From contig CAVVXU010000011.1 in assembly GCA_963752325.1 (NCBI GenBank), forward strand, positions 62,001-126,000: a stretch of DNA of 64,000 nt. The letters are read 5' to 3'. Source of the stretch: CAVTJL01 sp963752325 (GTDB lineage: Bacteria > Pseudomonadota > Alphaproteobacteria > Geminicoccales > Geminicoccaceae). Below are positions 29,979 through 39,600 of this stretch, in pieces (positions within the stretch are counted from its first letter, which is position 1; every line of letters begins with the position of its first letter). The position numbers and the translations under genes are program-made. Below the pieces are notes generated by a model. The model saw only the letters and a program-made list of their open reading frames with translations, made no database searches and was not told where the DNA came from.

Positions 29979-30846
29979 TTACATCCCACGGTAGATATCT
30001 TTCAGGCGCTCTTCGTCCTGCTCTATCCACTGCCTGATGCGCTCGATCAACTCGAGAATGCTGTCCCGCTTTGCCTCTGCCTCAGATAGCCATTCACCGT
30101 AGATCTGGACCCACTTTTCGCTCGTCGTTTCCGAAATCTTATCTTCTATTTCGGCGATCCGCGTAGTGACACGCTCAAGAGCACCCGCTGCACTCGTCAG
30201 TGTGCTCTTATTCTTATAAATGTTAGCATTGATATTTTCTGCCCTTTCACTACGTCGGTTCTCCCATTCTTGTTTGCGACGCGCTCTAGTTTCCCGAAGT
30301 CGATCCCAAAAGATGTCATGCGTTTCCTGAATTTCCTGTATCGTTGCAAAGCATTGGTCCTTATGCTCCTTTAGCATTTTCATCTTGTTCTCGCTCAGCA
30401 TGTGCCGCGCTGCGTTGAAGTCGTCGCCCCTTGGCTTTCATGTCTTCAATATTCGTCGGATCAAATATAAATACAATATCGACAAGGGGATCATATCGAG
30501 AGGCCAGGGCGTCTCTGGTGATTTCATCACGATAGTAGCTAGACATCTCGTGGAAGTCGACACGCTCGGCATTTGCGGCGGCCGAAGCCTCGTTGCGAAC
30601 TGTGTTGAACTTCAACCATGCTTGTTCCCGCTCGGAACGTGTCGGATACCGTACGCCGCTATTGAACATGGACTGGATCTCGCGCTGAAGTTCCCATACC
30701 GGCCGCCAGTCGTGGCGCACCACGTTGCCGAGTTTCGTTGGCGATGTGAAAGTCTGTGCGCCATATAATGAAAGTAACCCAGTCCGTTCCTTAATCAAAT
30801 CCTTGAGCTGATCGATCATCTGATCCAGTTCGGCGAAATCCATCAC
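29979..30846 (-). CDS. AT-rich coiled-coil hypothetical protein, one frameshift
   Basis: Two frames overlap by about 40 bases and join into one product of about 288 residues if one G is removed from the GGGG run (reverse strand) at 30427-30430: the joined reading is AKGDDFNAARHMLSENKMKM. The N-terminal half begins MMDFAELDQMIDQLKDLIKE; the C-terminal half is a long charged coiled coil (RARRKQEWENRRSERAENIN, ERVTTRIAEIEDKI). No domain is recognised. Base composition is clearly lower in GC than the surroundings, and an IS110 remnant is next to it, so lateral acquisition is likely. Cytosolic; possible filament or accessory role, not determinable. Confidence 0.65.
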
Positions 30847-31041
30847 AAGGCCTCTCGGGAATTATGATGACATTGCAGCCAGTTGACGTCCTAGACGCTT
30901 GGGGCGGCCTTGAAGCCGTGCGTCGTGGGTAGGCTCACTCCGGTTTTGCCAGCCGGAATTACGGTGACATGGCGTAATTGAGTTAGCCTCCCCTCCACCT
31001 ACCGCGCAGTCGCGGTCCGGGCGCTCCAGGGAGGATGACCG

Positions 31042-32059
31042 ATGACGATATATGCGGGATTGGATGTGGGTGACAAGGCCACGCATCTCTGCGTGGTGGA
31101 CGGCGAAGGCGTGATCTTATGGCGCGGTGCCTGTGCCACCGACCCCGAGGCGCTCGCCTACGACGCTCGAGAAGCATGCGCCGGGGCTGGTGCGCGCGGT
31201 GCTGGAGACGGGCCCGCTGTCGGCATTCCTCTATCACGGGCTGATCGAGCGCGGTGTGCCGGCGGTGTGCATCTGCGCGCGGCACGCCAAGGGCGTGCTG
31301 AGGGTGCGCGGCAACAAGAGCGACGCGCACGATGCCGAGGGGTTGGCGCAGCTGGCGCGCACGGGTTGGTTCAAGGAGGTCCATATCAAGGAGAGCGCGA
31401 CGCATCTCGACCGGGCGCGGCTCAAGGTGCGCGAGCAGCTGATCCGCGCGCATCGGCGATGGCGAACCAGCTGCGCGGGCTGCTGAAGCTGTTCGGTCTG
31501 CGCATGGGCAAGGTCGACCACGCCCGCCAAGCGGGCCGAGCGGCTGGCGGCGCTGCTGGGCCAGCAGCCGGCCTTGCGGCCGATCCTGGCGCCGCTCGTG
31601 GCCGCGCTGGCGGCGCTGGAAGAGCAGATCAGGGCCTCGTCGCGCGGCCTCAAGGCCCGGGCCGAGGCCGATCCGGTGGCGGCCCGCCTGATGAGCGTGC
31701 CCAGTGTCGGCCCGATCACCGCGCTGACCTTCAAGAGCAGCATCGAGGATCCCGGCCGCTTCGCGCGCTCGGCGGACGCCGGCGCCTATGCCGGGCTCGT
31801 TCCGCGGCGCAGCCAGTCGGGCGAGCGCGACAATAAGGGGCACATCTCCAAGGCCGGCGATCCGATGTTGCGCTCGGCGCTCTACGAGGCCGCCAACAAC
31901 CTGCTCGCCCGGGTCAAGCGGCCCTGCGCCCTGCAGCGCTGGGGCAAGGCGCTGGCCCAGGCCAAGGGCGCCAAGCGCGCCCGCGTCGCCGTCGCCCGCA
32001 AGCTCGCCATCCTGCTGCACCGTCTTTGGCTGTCCGACACCAGCTTCCGATGGACGTAG
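31042..32059 (+). pseudogene. IS110-family transposase, three frameshifts
   Basis: The DEDD-type N-terminal catalytic domain is recognisable: GLDVGDKATHLCVVD (first Asp), LETGPLSAFLYHGL (Glu), NKSDAHDAEGLAQLAR (two Asp). The C-terminal Transposase_20 region is also clear: SVPSVGPITALTF, then AYAGLVPRRSQSGERDNKGH and GDPMLRSALYEAA. The reading changes frame near 31167, 31452 and 31530, so no intact transposase is encoded as sequenced. IS110 elements lack terminal inverted repeats, so the exact ends of the element cannot be placed from sequence alone. It sits in AT-richer accessory DNA between two DUF29 genes. Confidence 0.85.
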
Positions 32060-32403
32060 AGGCCGCCCATGGGCTGACCGGACGCCAAAGGGGCGACCTC
32101 GCTTGTACTGTAGGGCCTCGAGCCCGCCGGTGACACGGAGGCGCCCGACTCCCTACCGCTGGCCGCGATCATGACGGCACCGGCACAACAGCGCTCCACA
32201 GCCTGCCGATGACCTCGAAGACAACCATAGATCCCGGTCGCCAATACTGCCTCGACTTTGCAAACAAAGGGTGAAGATCAATTAGACAACAACAGTGCAC
32301 TCAATTGACCTCCAAAGCGCACGCGGTGGTCTTTGAAGCTGGCCTCACGGCGAGGCTGACGCGCAGCCCGGGCTTGCCAGCCGCTGGAGCCACTCCGGCG
32401 GCG
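32060..32403. other. Intergenic stretch after the IS110 transposase
   Basis: These 344 bases hold no supported gene. The second half is AT-richer than the flanks. It may include the right end of the IS110 element. Confidence 0.5.
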
Positions 32404-32898
32404 TCACGCATCGTGTGATAGCCCATGCCGGCTGATCGGATACCACGCCTCGTCGAGGAGCCGCTCGATGGCGTAGGGGCATTCCTCGGGCAGCGCATCG
32501 GCGGCCTCGGCCTCACCGGTCCTGACCAGCGCCTTGCGTGCCCGGCGGAGCGCCCGCGCATAGGCGTCCGGCAGATGGTCCTCGAGGTCCTTGCGGATGG
32601 TGGCCGTGAGCCGCTCGGCGATCTCGTCGCGGGCGTCGTCGATCGTGTCGATCCAGCCGGCGCGTGGCTCGGATGCGGGCGAGTATTCGAGCTTCAGGGC
32701 ATGCTCTATCAGCCGGCGGAGGTGGCTCCGCGCGGCGTTTCGCACGTCCGAGCCCAACTCTTCGACCTCCTCCGCCAGATGCTCGAGGTCGAGCGGGCCG
32801 TTCCAGCGCTCGGCCGACAGCCGCCGCAGCGCCGCCGCCTGCTCGCGGCTCCACGCATAGAAGTCGTCCTCGTAGAGCTCTGTCTTGCGCGTCGCCAT
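32404..32898 (-). CDS. DUF29 family protein (copy 2)
   Basis: The product is 164 residues, MATRKTELYEDDFYAWSREQ onwards, closely related to the copy at 28602-29096 (same length, same N-terminus, about half the residues identical). It contains LDLEHLAEEVEELG, the central RRLIEHALKLEY and the family C-terminus ALPEECPYAIERLL. The ATG at 32898 aligns with the start of copy 1. Function is unknown. Together the two copies flank the AT-rich coiled-coil and IS110 segment in inverted orientation. Confidence 0.88.
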   Translation of the reverse strand: MATRKTELYEDDFYAWSREQAAALRRLSAERWNGPLDLEHLAEEVEELGSDVRNAARSHLRRLIEHALKLEYSPASEPRAGWIDTIDDARDEIAERLTATIRKDLEDHLPDAYARALRRARKALVRTGEAEAADALPEECPYAIERLLDEAWYPISRHGLSHDA

Positions 32899-33220
32899 GG
32901 CGATCCGGCCTCCTCACGCCTCAACCTACCAGGGAACGCGGGGCAGGCGAAGAGGCGAGGGCGGTGACGAACGACAAGACACCTCCGTCCCGCCTGCCCG
33001 GCCGGCCCGCGCTCGTCCGGGATCTCGTCGCGGATGAGGCTGCCCGGACGGACGCCGTGCGTGCCTGCTGCAACAGGCGTGACGCAGACGGTGCCCGAGC
33101 TGCCGACGCCACCCTCGCCGCTCATCCCCCCGAAGGCGGCGACGAGCGGAGAGATGCGCGAGAGCCAAGAAAGATTTTCATCCTGATTGACAAGGGCTCT
33201 CATTCCTATACGAAGCCCAC
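32899..33220. other. Intergenic stretch without a supported gene
   Basis: This is 322 bases between the DUF29 gene and a hypothetical gene transcribed the other way. Open frames here have no homology that I recognise and no good ribosome sites. The divergent arrangement means it must carry both promoters; a TTGACA near 33187 lacks a well-spaced -10 element. Confidence 0.4.
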
Positions 33221-33854
33221 ATGCCTTCCACCTACCCCTCGCGTTCCCCCGCCTCGATGCCCGCGGCCCGCACCGTGCGGCTGGCGCGGCGACTCGCCGG
33301 CGGCATGACGCCCGCCGAGGTCGCCAGGCACGAGGACACGGACGAGGCCGAGATTTTGTCGCTCCTCGAGGACGAGAAATTCCAGGAGCACGTCGCCTAC
33401 TACCGGCACGAGGCCGAGCTGCCCGAGGACGAGCGCGAAGAGATCCTGATCAGGACGGCGTTCGCCAGCCTCCAGCACCTCGCCGACATGGGCGACACCA
33501 AAGCTCTTCTGTTCCTTACCTACGAGGGCAACCGCGGCCGCCATCCGGAAAACCGCCTGCGCCGCCTCGTGACGCGCACGAGCGACCGCGATCCCGAGCT
33601 GCTGTGCCGGGGACGAGATCGGCGCGGAGCTGGTCGACGACGCCCCCGCGTCGGAGCCTTCCATCCAGGCGTCGAAAAATCCCGTCGCCGCCGAGCTTGT
33701 CTCGGACCTCCTCGCCTTCGCCCGGAGCAACCCGGACGTGGCCGACTGGGTCCTGCGCTACGCCGAGAGCCGCGAGGCCCCGCTGGGAGAGAGCGGGGCC
33801 GAGGCGGTGGAGCAGAACGGGAGAGTGAAAGAAGAAAAGATCAGCAAAGGATAG
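33221..33854 (+). CDS. Hypothetical HTH-like protein, one frameshift
   Basis: From the ATG at 33221 the product reads MPSTYPSRSPASMPAARTVR, then a probable helix-turn-helix (RLAGGMTPAEVARHEDTDEA) and an acidic helical stretch (PEDEREEILIRTAFASLQHL). At a GGGG run (33607-33610) the frame shifts by one to GDEIGAELVDDAPASEPSIQ and continues to the TAG at 33852-33854, giving about 210 residues. The N-terminal pattern recalls small terminase-type or sigma-like HTH proteins of phage origin, but the similarity is weak and no other phage gene is nearby. A short alternative is that translation ends in the first frame. Confidence 0.5.
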
Positions 33855-33889
33855 CGAAAGAAGGGCGAGCCGATCCACCCTCACGGGTC

Positions 33890-33912
33890 ATCCCCCGCCT
33901 TGAGCGGGGGAT
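33890..33912. repeat. REP-like palindrome 1
   Basis: A perfect 9-bp inverted repeat ATCCCCCGC / GCGGGGGAT with a CTTGA loop. It is the first of three similar palindromes in 155 bp. Structures of this kind are common dispersed REP-like elements in Alphaproteobacteria. Confidence 0.75.
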
Positions 33913-33961
33913 CAACTGGTGGTCGTGATCCGGCAGTAGTGTGGCCAATCTCGAACAGTTG

Positions 33962-33984
33962 GCCCCCCGATCAAGTCGTGGGGC
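33962..33984. repeat. REP-like palindrome 2 (inverted orientation)
   Basis: Arms GCCCCCCGA and TCGTGGGGC pair with one mismatch around the loop TCAAG, which is the reverse complement of the CTTGA loop of the neighbouring palindromes. This copy is therefore inverted relative to the other two. Confidence 0.65.
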
Positions 33985-34021
33985 GACGAGGGAAAGGCGC
34001 GCCGCCACGGCCTTTATTGTC

Positions 34022-34044
34022 ACCGCCCGACTTGATCGGGCGGT
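34022..34044. repeat. REP-like palindrome 3
   Basis: A perfect 9-bp inverted repeat ACCGCCCGA / TCGGGCGGT with the loop CTTGA, in the same orientation as palindrome 1. Confidence 0.75.
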
Positions 34045-34472
34045 CAGGTGGCGGAGACTGCGCGACTCCCTTCCCGTCGCACCGCGTTACCTGTTCCCCC
34101 GGTCCGGCCGTGGGACGACGGAAGAAGCGCGTCCTCGCGTCGCCTCGCCTCTTCTGTGCCCTCGCGCTGCCTCGTCTTTCTTTGTCACCTTCGTGTCGAG
34201 CACGAGGGCTACAGGAACGACCAGCCGACCGGGCCCTGTTGGACGAGAGCGGGGCCGAGGTCCACGAGCAAAGGAGACCGCCGGAAAAGCAGCTCACCGG
34301 CCCCCAGCCGGACCCCGACGACAAATGACAAAAAAGAACCTGCGCGTGCTTTCGGGAGACCCCTGGTCGGGCCTCGGGAAGGCCCTCGACCGCGAGTGAT
34401 ACTTAGCACTGCGCAGGCGGCGGACAGGATGCTATAGTAAGATCGTCTGCATCCGTTCGCGAGGGGCGTGCC

Positions 34473-36572
34473 ATGACGAGCGCGCTGCGTCGGTTGGGCT
34501 TGAGCCTGCTGGTCGGCATCGGTGGGATGCTGTTCGCGGTCTCGGAGCCCGGCTTCTCGCTCGAGGAGCAGGTGGGTCTCGATCTGCTGTTCGGCGCGAG
34601 GGGCGTGAGGTCGCCGCCTGACGATGCGGTGATCGTGCGGGTCGACCGTGACGCGATCCAGCGGCTGCGCGGGCTGCCCGACGATCCCGAAGCCTGGCCC
34701 GAGCCCCTGCGCGGCTGCGGGCGGCGGGTGCCGGGGCTGGCCGCGCTGTCGAGCGTCACGGCGCCGGAGGACCTGCCGCGCGGCCTTTATGCCTGTCTCG
34801 TGGGCGAGCTGGCGAGGCGCGGTGCCGGCCCCATCGTCTTCGACATCCTCTTCGCCGAGAGCGCGCGGCGCGAGGTGGGGGTGGCCGAGCTGGCGGTGGC
34901 GCTGAGGAGGCATGGGCGGGCGGTGCTGCTGGCGGGCGCCGTGCGCGCCTGGCTGGCGCCGGCCGAGGGCATGGGCCCGGCGCCGCTGCAGGCGGACATC
35001 GTCCAGCTGCCGGATCGGCGCCTGAGGGCCGCGGCCGCGGCCTCGGCCACCTTTGTCCTGCCGCACGCGGCCTCGCGGGTGAACCAGTTCTGGGCCTACA
35101 GCCCGGCCGTGCCGGACCCCGCCCAGCTGCCGGTCCGGGCGCTGGAGCTGGCGAGCGGCGACGCGCTGATGCGTTTCGCGGTGCAGCCCGCCGCCGCCGC
35201 TCTCGGCCCCGACGCGCCTGCGCCCGCCAGCCAGGCCCTGGGGCGCCTTCGCGTCCCATCCACTGCCCCCGGCCCGGCCGAACCGGCGCGGGCCCAGCGG
35301 GACCGCCGCATCCTTGAGGCCCTCGCCCGGGTGCGGCGCGGCCCCGCCTACTACTATGCCTCCTTTTATGGTCCCCCCGGCACGCTGCCCTCCTACTCGA
35401 TCGTGGACCTGCTGATCGAGCCTGCCGAGCTGCCGGCGGTCGCCGGGCGCACCGTCTTCGTGGGCCAGCAGGAGCTGCGCATCGCCCAGTCGGCGGACAG
35501 CTTCCCCACCGTCTTCAGGAGCGAGCTCGGCATCCTGATGAGCGGGGTCGAGATCGCCGCCACGGCCTACGACAACCTCATCCACGACGAGACGCTGCGG
35601 CCCATGCCCGAGGGCATCCGCGCCCTGATCGTCCTCGCGATGGGCACGGCCCTGACCTTTCTCAGCTGCAGCGGGGGCCTGTGGCGCGGGCTTGCGCTCG
35701 CCGGCGCTGCCGCTGTCACCTACGCCCTGGGCGTCACGGCGCTCTTCATCGGCTACCGGATCTGGCTGCCGCTCGTGGTGCCGGTGGGCGTGCTGCTGCC
35801 GGTGGCTGTGCTGGTCGGGCAGACGGCCCACTATGTGGGGGCTGCGCGCTGGCTCGGCATCTATGCGCCGCGCCTCCTGACCCGCCGCCTGCTGAGCGGC
35901 GACGAGCGCTACACCACGGCCGCGCGCACGGGCGAGGCCACCGTGATGATCACGGACATCGTGGGCTCGACGACGCTCTTCGAGCACCTCCCGCCCGAGA
36001 CCGCGGCGCGCCTGGTCAACGAGCATTTCACGACGCTCACCGCCATCATCGAAGGGGAGGGCGGCACGGTCGGCGACTTCGCCGGCGACGGCCTCCTGGC
36101 CTTCTGGGGCGCCCCCGAACCGCTGGCCGACCACGCCGCCCGCGCCTGCCGCGCCGCCCTGGCGATCGCCGCGGCCCTGGAGGCGGACGGCCAAAAGCCG
36201 TCGCCGGGCGGCATGCCGCCGATCCGCGTGCGCATCGGCATCAACACCGGCCCCGTCTCGATGGGCAATGTCGGATCGCCCCGTCGCAGCACCTATGGGC
36301 TCGTCGGCGACACGGTCAACGCGACCCAGCGCATCGAGCAGCTCGGCAAGAGGCTGTGCCCCGACCGGCCGCCTGCCGCCATCCTGATCAGCGCCAGAAC
36401 GGCCGCCGAGGCGGGCCGAGCCTTCGCGACGATGGACATGGGCCGGCACGAGGTGGCGGGCAGGTCGGATCCGATCGGCGTTCTGCGGCTCTGCGGTGGC
36501 GCCGGCACAGGCCCATCGGCGCGCCCGGCGGCGCCTGCGCCGTGGGTCGACCACGCCCATTCAACGCCCTGA
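34473..36572 (+). CDS. CHASE2-domain class III adenylate/guanylate cyclase
   Basis: The product is 699 residues. After one N-terminal membrane segment (residues 5-25) comes a periplasmic CHASE2 sensor domain (about 30-385), then three closely spaced membrane helices (about 385-465) and a cytoplasmic class III cyclase domain (about 485-655). Metal-binding Asp residues are present in ITDIVGST (near 493) and in the second Asp of GDFAGDGLLAFW (near 537). The transition-state Asn and Arg are in GDTVNATQRIEQ. The purine-selecting Lys normally found in the KxxGD motif is replaced by Asp, so substrate choice or activity may differ. It precedes the FecR-TPR-barrel gene by 123 bases on the same strand, and CHASE2 cyclases are often found next to FecR proteins. 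Confidence 0.92.
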   Translation: MTSALRRLGLSLLVGIGGMLFAVSEPGFSLEEQVGLDLLFGARGVRSPPDDAVIVRVDRDAIQRLRGLPDDPEAWPEPLRGCGRRVPGLAALSSVTAPEDLPRGLYACLVGELARRGAGPIVFDILFAESARREVGVAELAVALRRHGRAVLLAGAVRAWLAPAEGMGPAPLQADIVQLPDRRLRAAAAASATFVLPHAASRVNQFWAYSPAVPDPAQLPVRALELASGDALMRFAVQPAAAALGPDAPAPASQALGRLRVPSTAPGPAEPARAQRDRRILEALARVRRGPAYYYASFYGPPGTLPSYSIVDLLIEPAELPAVAGRTVFVGQQELRIAQSADSFPTVFRSELGILMSGVEIAATAYDNLIHDETLRPMPEGIRALIVLAMGTALTFLSCSGGLWRGLALAGAAAVTYALGVTALFIGYRIWLPLVVPVGVLLPVAVLVGQTAHYVGAARWLGIYAPRLLTRRLLSGDERYTTAARTGEATVMITDIVGSTTLFEHLPPETAARLVNEHFTTLTAIIEGEGGTVGDFAGDGLLAFWGAPEPLADHAARACRAALAIAAALEADGQKPSPGGMPPIRVRIGINTGPVSMGNVGSPRRSTYGLVGDTVNATQRIEQLGKRLCPDRPPAAILISARTAAEAGRAFATMDMGRHEVAGRSDPIGVLRLCGGAGTGPSARPAAPAPWVDHAHSTP

Positions 36573-36695
36573 AGGAGGCGCCGGCGCCACGAGCCACACG
36601 AGCAGGCATCCATTCGACCCCTCAACCTCAGGCCTTCGGTGGAGCCGGAGAATCGAAGCGAGCATCCAGGAGAAAGCCCCAGAAGGAGCAAAACC

Positions 36696-39600
36696 GTGAC
36701 CCTGGCGCGGGACAGTCTCGTAACGGCGGTACTTCTTACATTCTCATGCTGTGTCCCGGATGCGGAGGCACAGGAAGAGGCCGCCTGCCCGCAGGAAGCC
36801 GGCCGCGGCAGCGTTGTCGGCGAGCTCGTCTCGAGCACCGGCACGGTGCTGATCGGCTCGCGCGTCTTCGAGAGTGGCGGCGGCGCGGCCTCGATCTGTG
36901 AGGGCGACGTCATCAGCGTCGGCCCGAGCAGCCGTGCCGCCGTCTACCTCATCGAGGCCTCGACCGTGCTGCGCCTCGACGAGAACTCGGCGCTGCGCAT
37001 CGAGGCGCCCGAGACGCCCGGAAGCGGGATAGTGCAGCTGCTGCAGGGCGCGCTCTATCTCCTGAGCCAAGTCCGCCGCACGCTCACCGTGCGCACACCC
37101 TATGTGAACGCCGGCATCAAGGGCACCGAGATCTATGCCCGGACCGCAGCACCCTCCGCTCACGGGCCGTCGGCCGAGATCGTCGTCTTCGAAGGGGTCG
37201 TGGCGGTCGAGAAGAGCCGGGATGGGGCAGCAATCGGCCCACCCCTGCGGTCCGGCGAGGCGCTGCGTGTCAGCGCGGATGGGCAGGCGTCCAGGGAGCG
37301 CCTGGCCGCGGCCGGCACACCCTATGAGGTGCTGCGCCGCGCTGCCGCCGGCCGTCTCGCCTGGACCCTCTACTACCCAGAGCTCCCGGTCTCCGACACA
37401 GGCGTCTCGGACCCTCGTCTCACCAAGGCGGCCCGGCTTCTCCAGGCCGGTCAGGCCCTTCGCGCGGAAGCGCTTCTACGACAGGTAGAGGGTCGCGGAC
37501 CTGTCGGCGGACTCCGCGACGCGCTCCTCGCGTCGATCGCGGTCGCGCGCGGCGACGGCGCGGAGGCCAGCCGGCTTGCCGAGGCGGCCGTGGGCGAGGC
37601 ACCCGGCCTCGTAGCCGCGCGGCTGGCACAGAGCTATGCGCGCCAGCTGGTGCTCGACCTGGACGGGGCGCTTGTCGCGGCCGAGGCAGCGTCCGACATC
37701 GCGCCGCGCGATCCCCTCGTCTGGGGCAGGCTCGCCGAGCTGCGCATGATGCAGGGCAGGATCCGGATGGCGCGGTCCGCAGCTGCTCGCTCCGTCGAGC
37801 TGGGCGGTGCCGCGCCGGCCGACATCGCTCTCGGGTTCGCCGCGCTCGCCGCCTACGACGCCCGCGCGGCCGAGGCCGCCTTCGAGCGGGCGCTCGTGCG
37901 GGACAGCCAGAACCCGACGGCACAGCTCGGCCTCGGGCTCGCGCTCATTCGCCAGAACCAGTTGGCCGAGGGCGGACGGCACATCGCGATGGCGGTCGCC
38001 TTGGACCCCACGAGCTCGCTGCTGCGCAGCTATCTCGGCCGGGTCCTCACCGAGCAGTACCGGGGTGCCAAGGCCGGCGCCCAGCTCGACATGGCCAAGA
38101 CGCTCGACCCTGCCGATCCGACGCCCTGGTACTTCGATGCCAGCCGACTTCTGCTCGAGAACCGGCCCGTCGAGGCGCTCGAGGCGCTGGAGCAGAGCAT
38201 CGAGCGCAACGACAACCGTGCGCCCTACCGTTCGCGCCTGCTCCTCGACCAGGACCGTGCCGGCCGCGGCGCCAACCTCGCCAGCATCTACGACAGTCTG
38301 GGCTTCCATCAGCTGGGCGTGAACGAGGCGGCCAAGGCGCTCGAGGCGGCGCCCGACAGCGCCGCCGTCCGGCGCTACGTCGCGGACACGGCCGGCCGCG
38401 CGCCCGATCAGGAGCTGATCCGGGTCAGCGAGACCTTCAAGGCGCAGCTTCTCGAGCCACCGAGCGGCTGGCCCATCTCGCCCCGCGCGCCATACCAGGA
38501 TTTCTCGCTGGGTCTGGGCCTGCCCTTGCCACCCGGCTTCAACGAGTACGAGACGGCCTTCATCCATGACGGCCTGCGCGCCTCGATCTCGGGCACCGCC
38601 GGCTCCTTCTCGACCTTCGGCCAGGAGAGCATCGTCTCCGCCCTGCACGGTCCCCTGTCGCTGGGTGCTGGCGCGCTCACCACGACCTCGGACGGGTTCC
38701 GCCGCAACGCCGATATCGAGAACACGCTCTACGACGCCTACGGCAAGCTTGCCATTACGGAAGATGTCGCCGTCCAGATCGCGTACCATCACCGCGACAC
38801 GAACTTCGGCGACATCACCCTCAACGGCAACCCCGGCAGTTATGATCCCAATGTAAAATCCGCTATCACGGAGTCGGATGTCGCCGCGGGCTTATCCTGG
38901 CGCCTGGCGCCAGGGTCAACTGTCCTGGGATCAGTAATTGTAGGGGAGTATAAGAACAGAGACGAGGGGGTTTTCTTCCCTGGACGAACCACTCTGTCAG
39001 GAAGCCAGTACGAACTGCAGCATATCCTGTCTGCCGGCGGCTTCGACTTCCTGTATGGCGGAGGGTTCGCGCTAATTTCCCAGAGCGATCACGATGATAC
39101 AAGTCGATCGGACGAAAGGAGTTCCAGAAACTCTCAGATCCTCTATGGGCAAATCAGCCGACAGCTCAGCCCAGCCCTCTATGTCACCGGGGGCCTGGAG
39201 GCGATCCGTTACGATCTACACCGGCGTGACAAGGCGACGCTGGGCCCGCTGCTTGGCGCGCGCTACAGGTTCAACGACAAGGTAAGCGTCAGAGCCGCAC
39301 TGTCACGAACGGTCAAGCAAGTCCTGGTCACCGAGCAGACGCTTGAGCCGGACACACTGATGGGATTCCCGCTACTTTTCGACGACTTTGGCGGATCAAT
39401 CTCGAACGCCGCGCATATCGGCATCGACACGGAGGTCACGGATCGGCTGCGGATTGGCGCGGCAGGCAGCATTCGCAAGATCGAGCTGGCATCCGGCGGC
39501 TCCACGCGAGCTGCGAACTGGGAGATCTACGACGCCTCAGCCTACGCCTACCTGATCGTCAACGATCGGGTCACGCTGTTCGCCGAGCCGCAGTTCGACG

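Larger units (their letters stand above)
33855..34472. other. Intergenic region carrying the REP cluster
   Basis: These 618 bases contain three REP-like palindromes and no supported gene. The last 100 bases should include the promoter of the cyclase gene. Short open frames here are Arg/Ser-rich and lack family resemblance. Confidence 0.6.

Noticed and set aside
30847..32403. Terminal inverted repeats of the IS element
   Set aside because: None seen; the transposase is of the IS110 type, which normally lacks them, so ends were not placed.
33187..33216. TTGACA as a -35 promoter box upstream of the hypothetical HTH-like gene
   Set aside because: No -10 element is found at 16-18 bp spacing; the nearest TATA-like bases are about 14 bp away.
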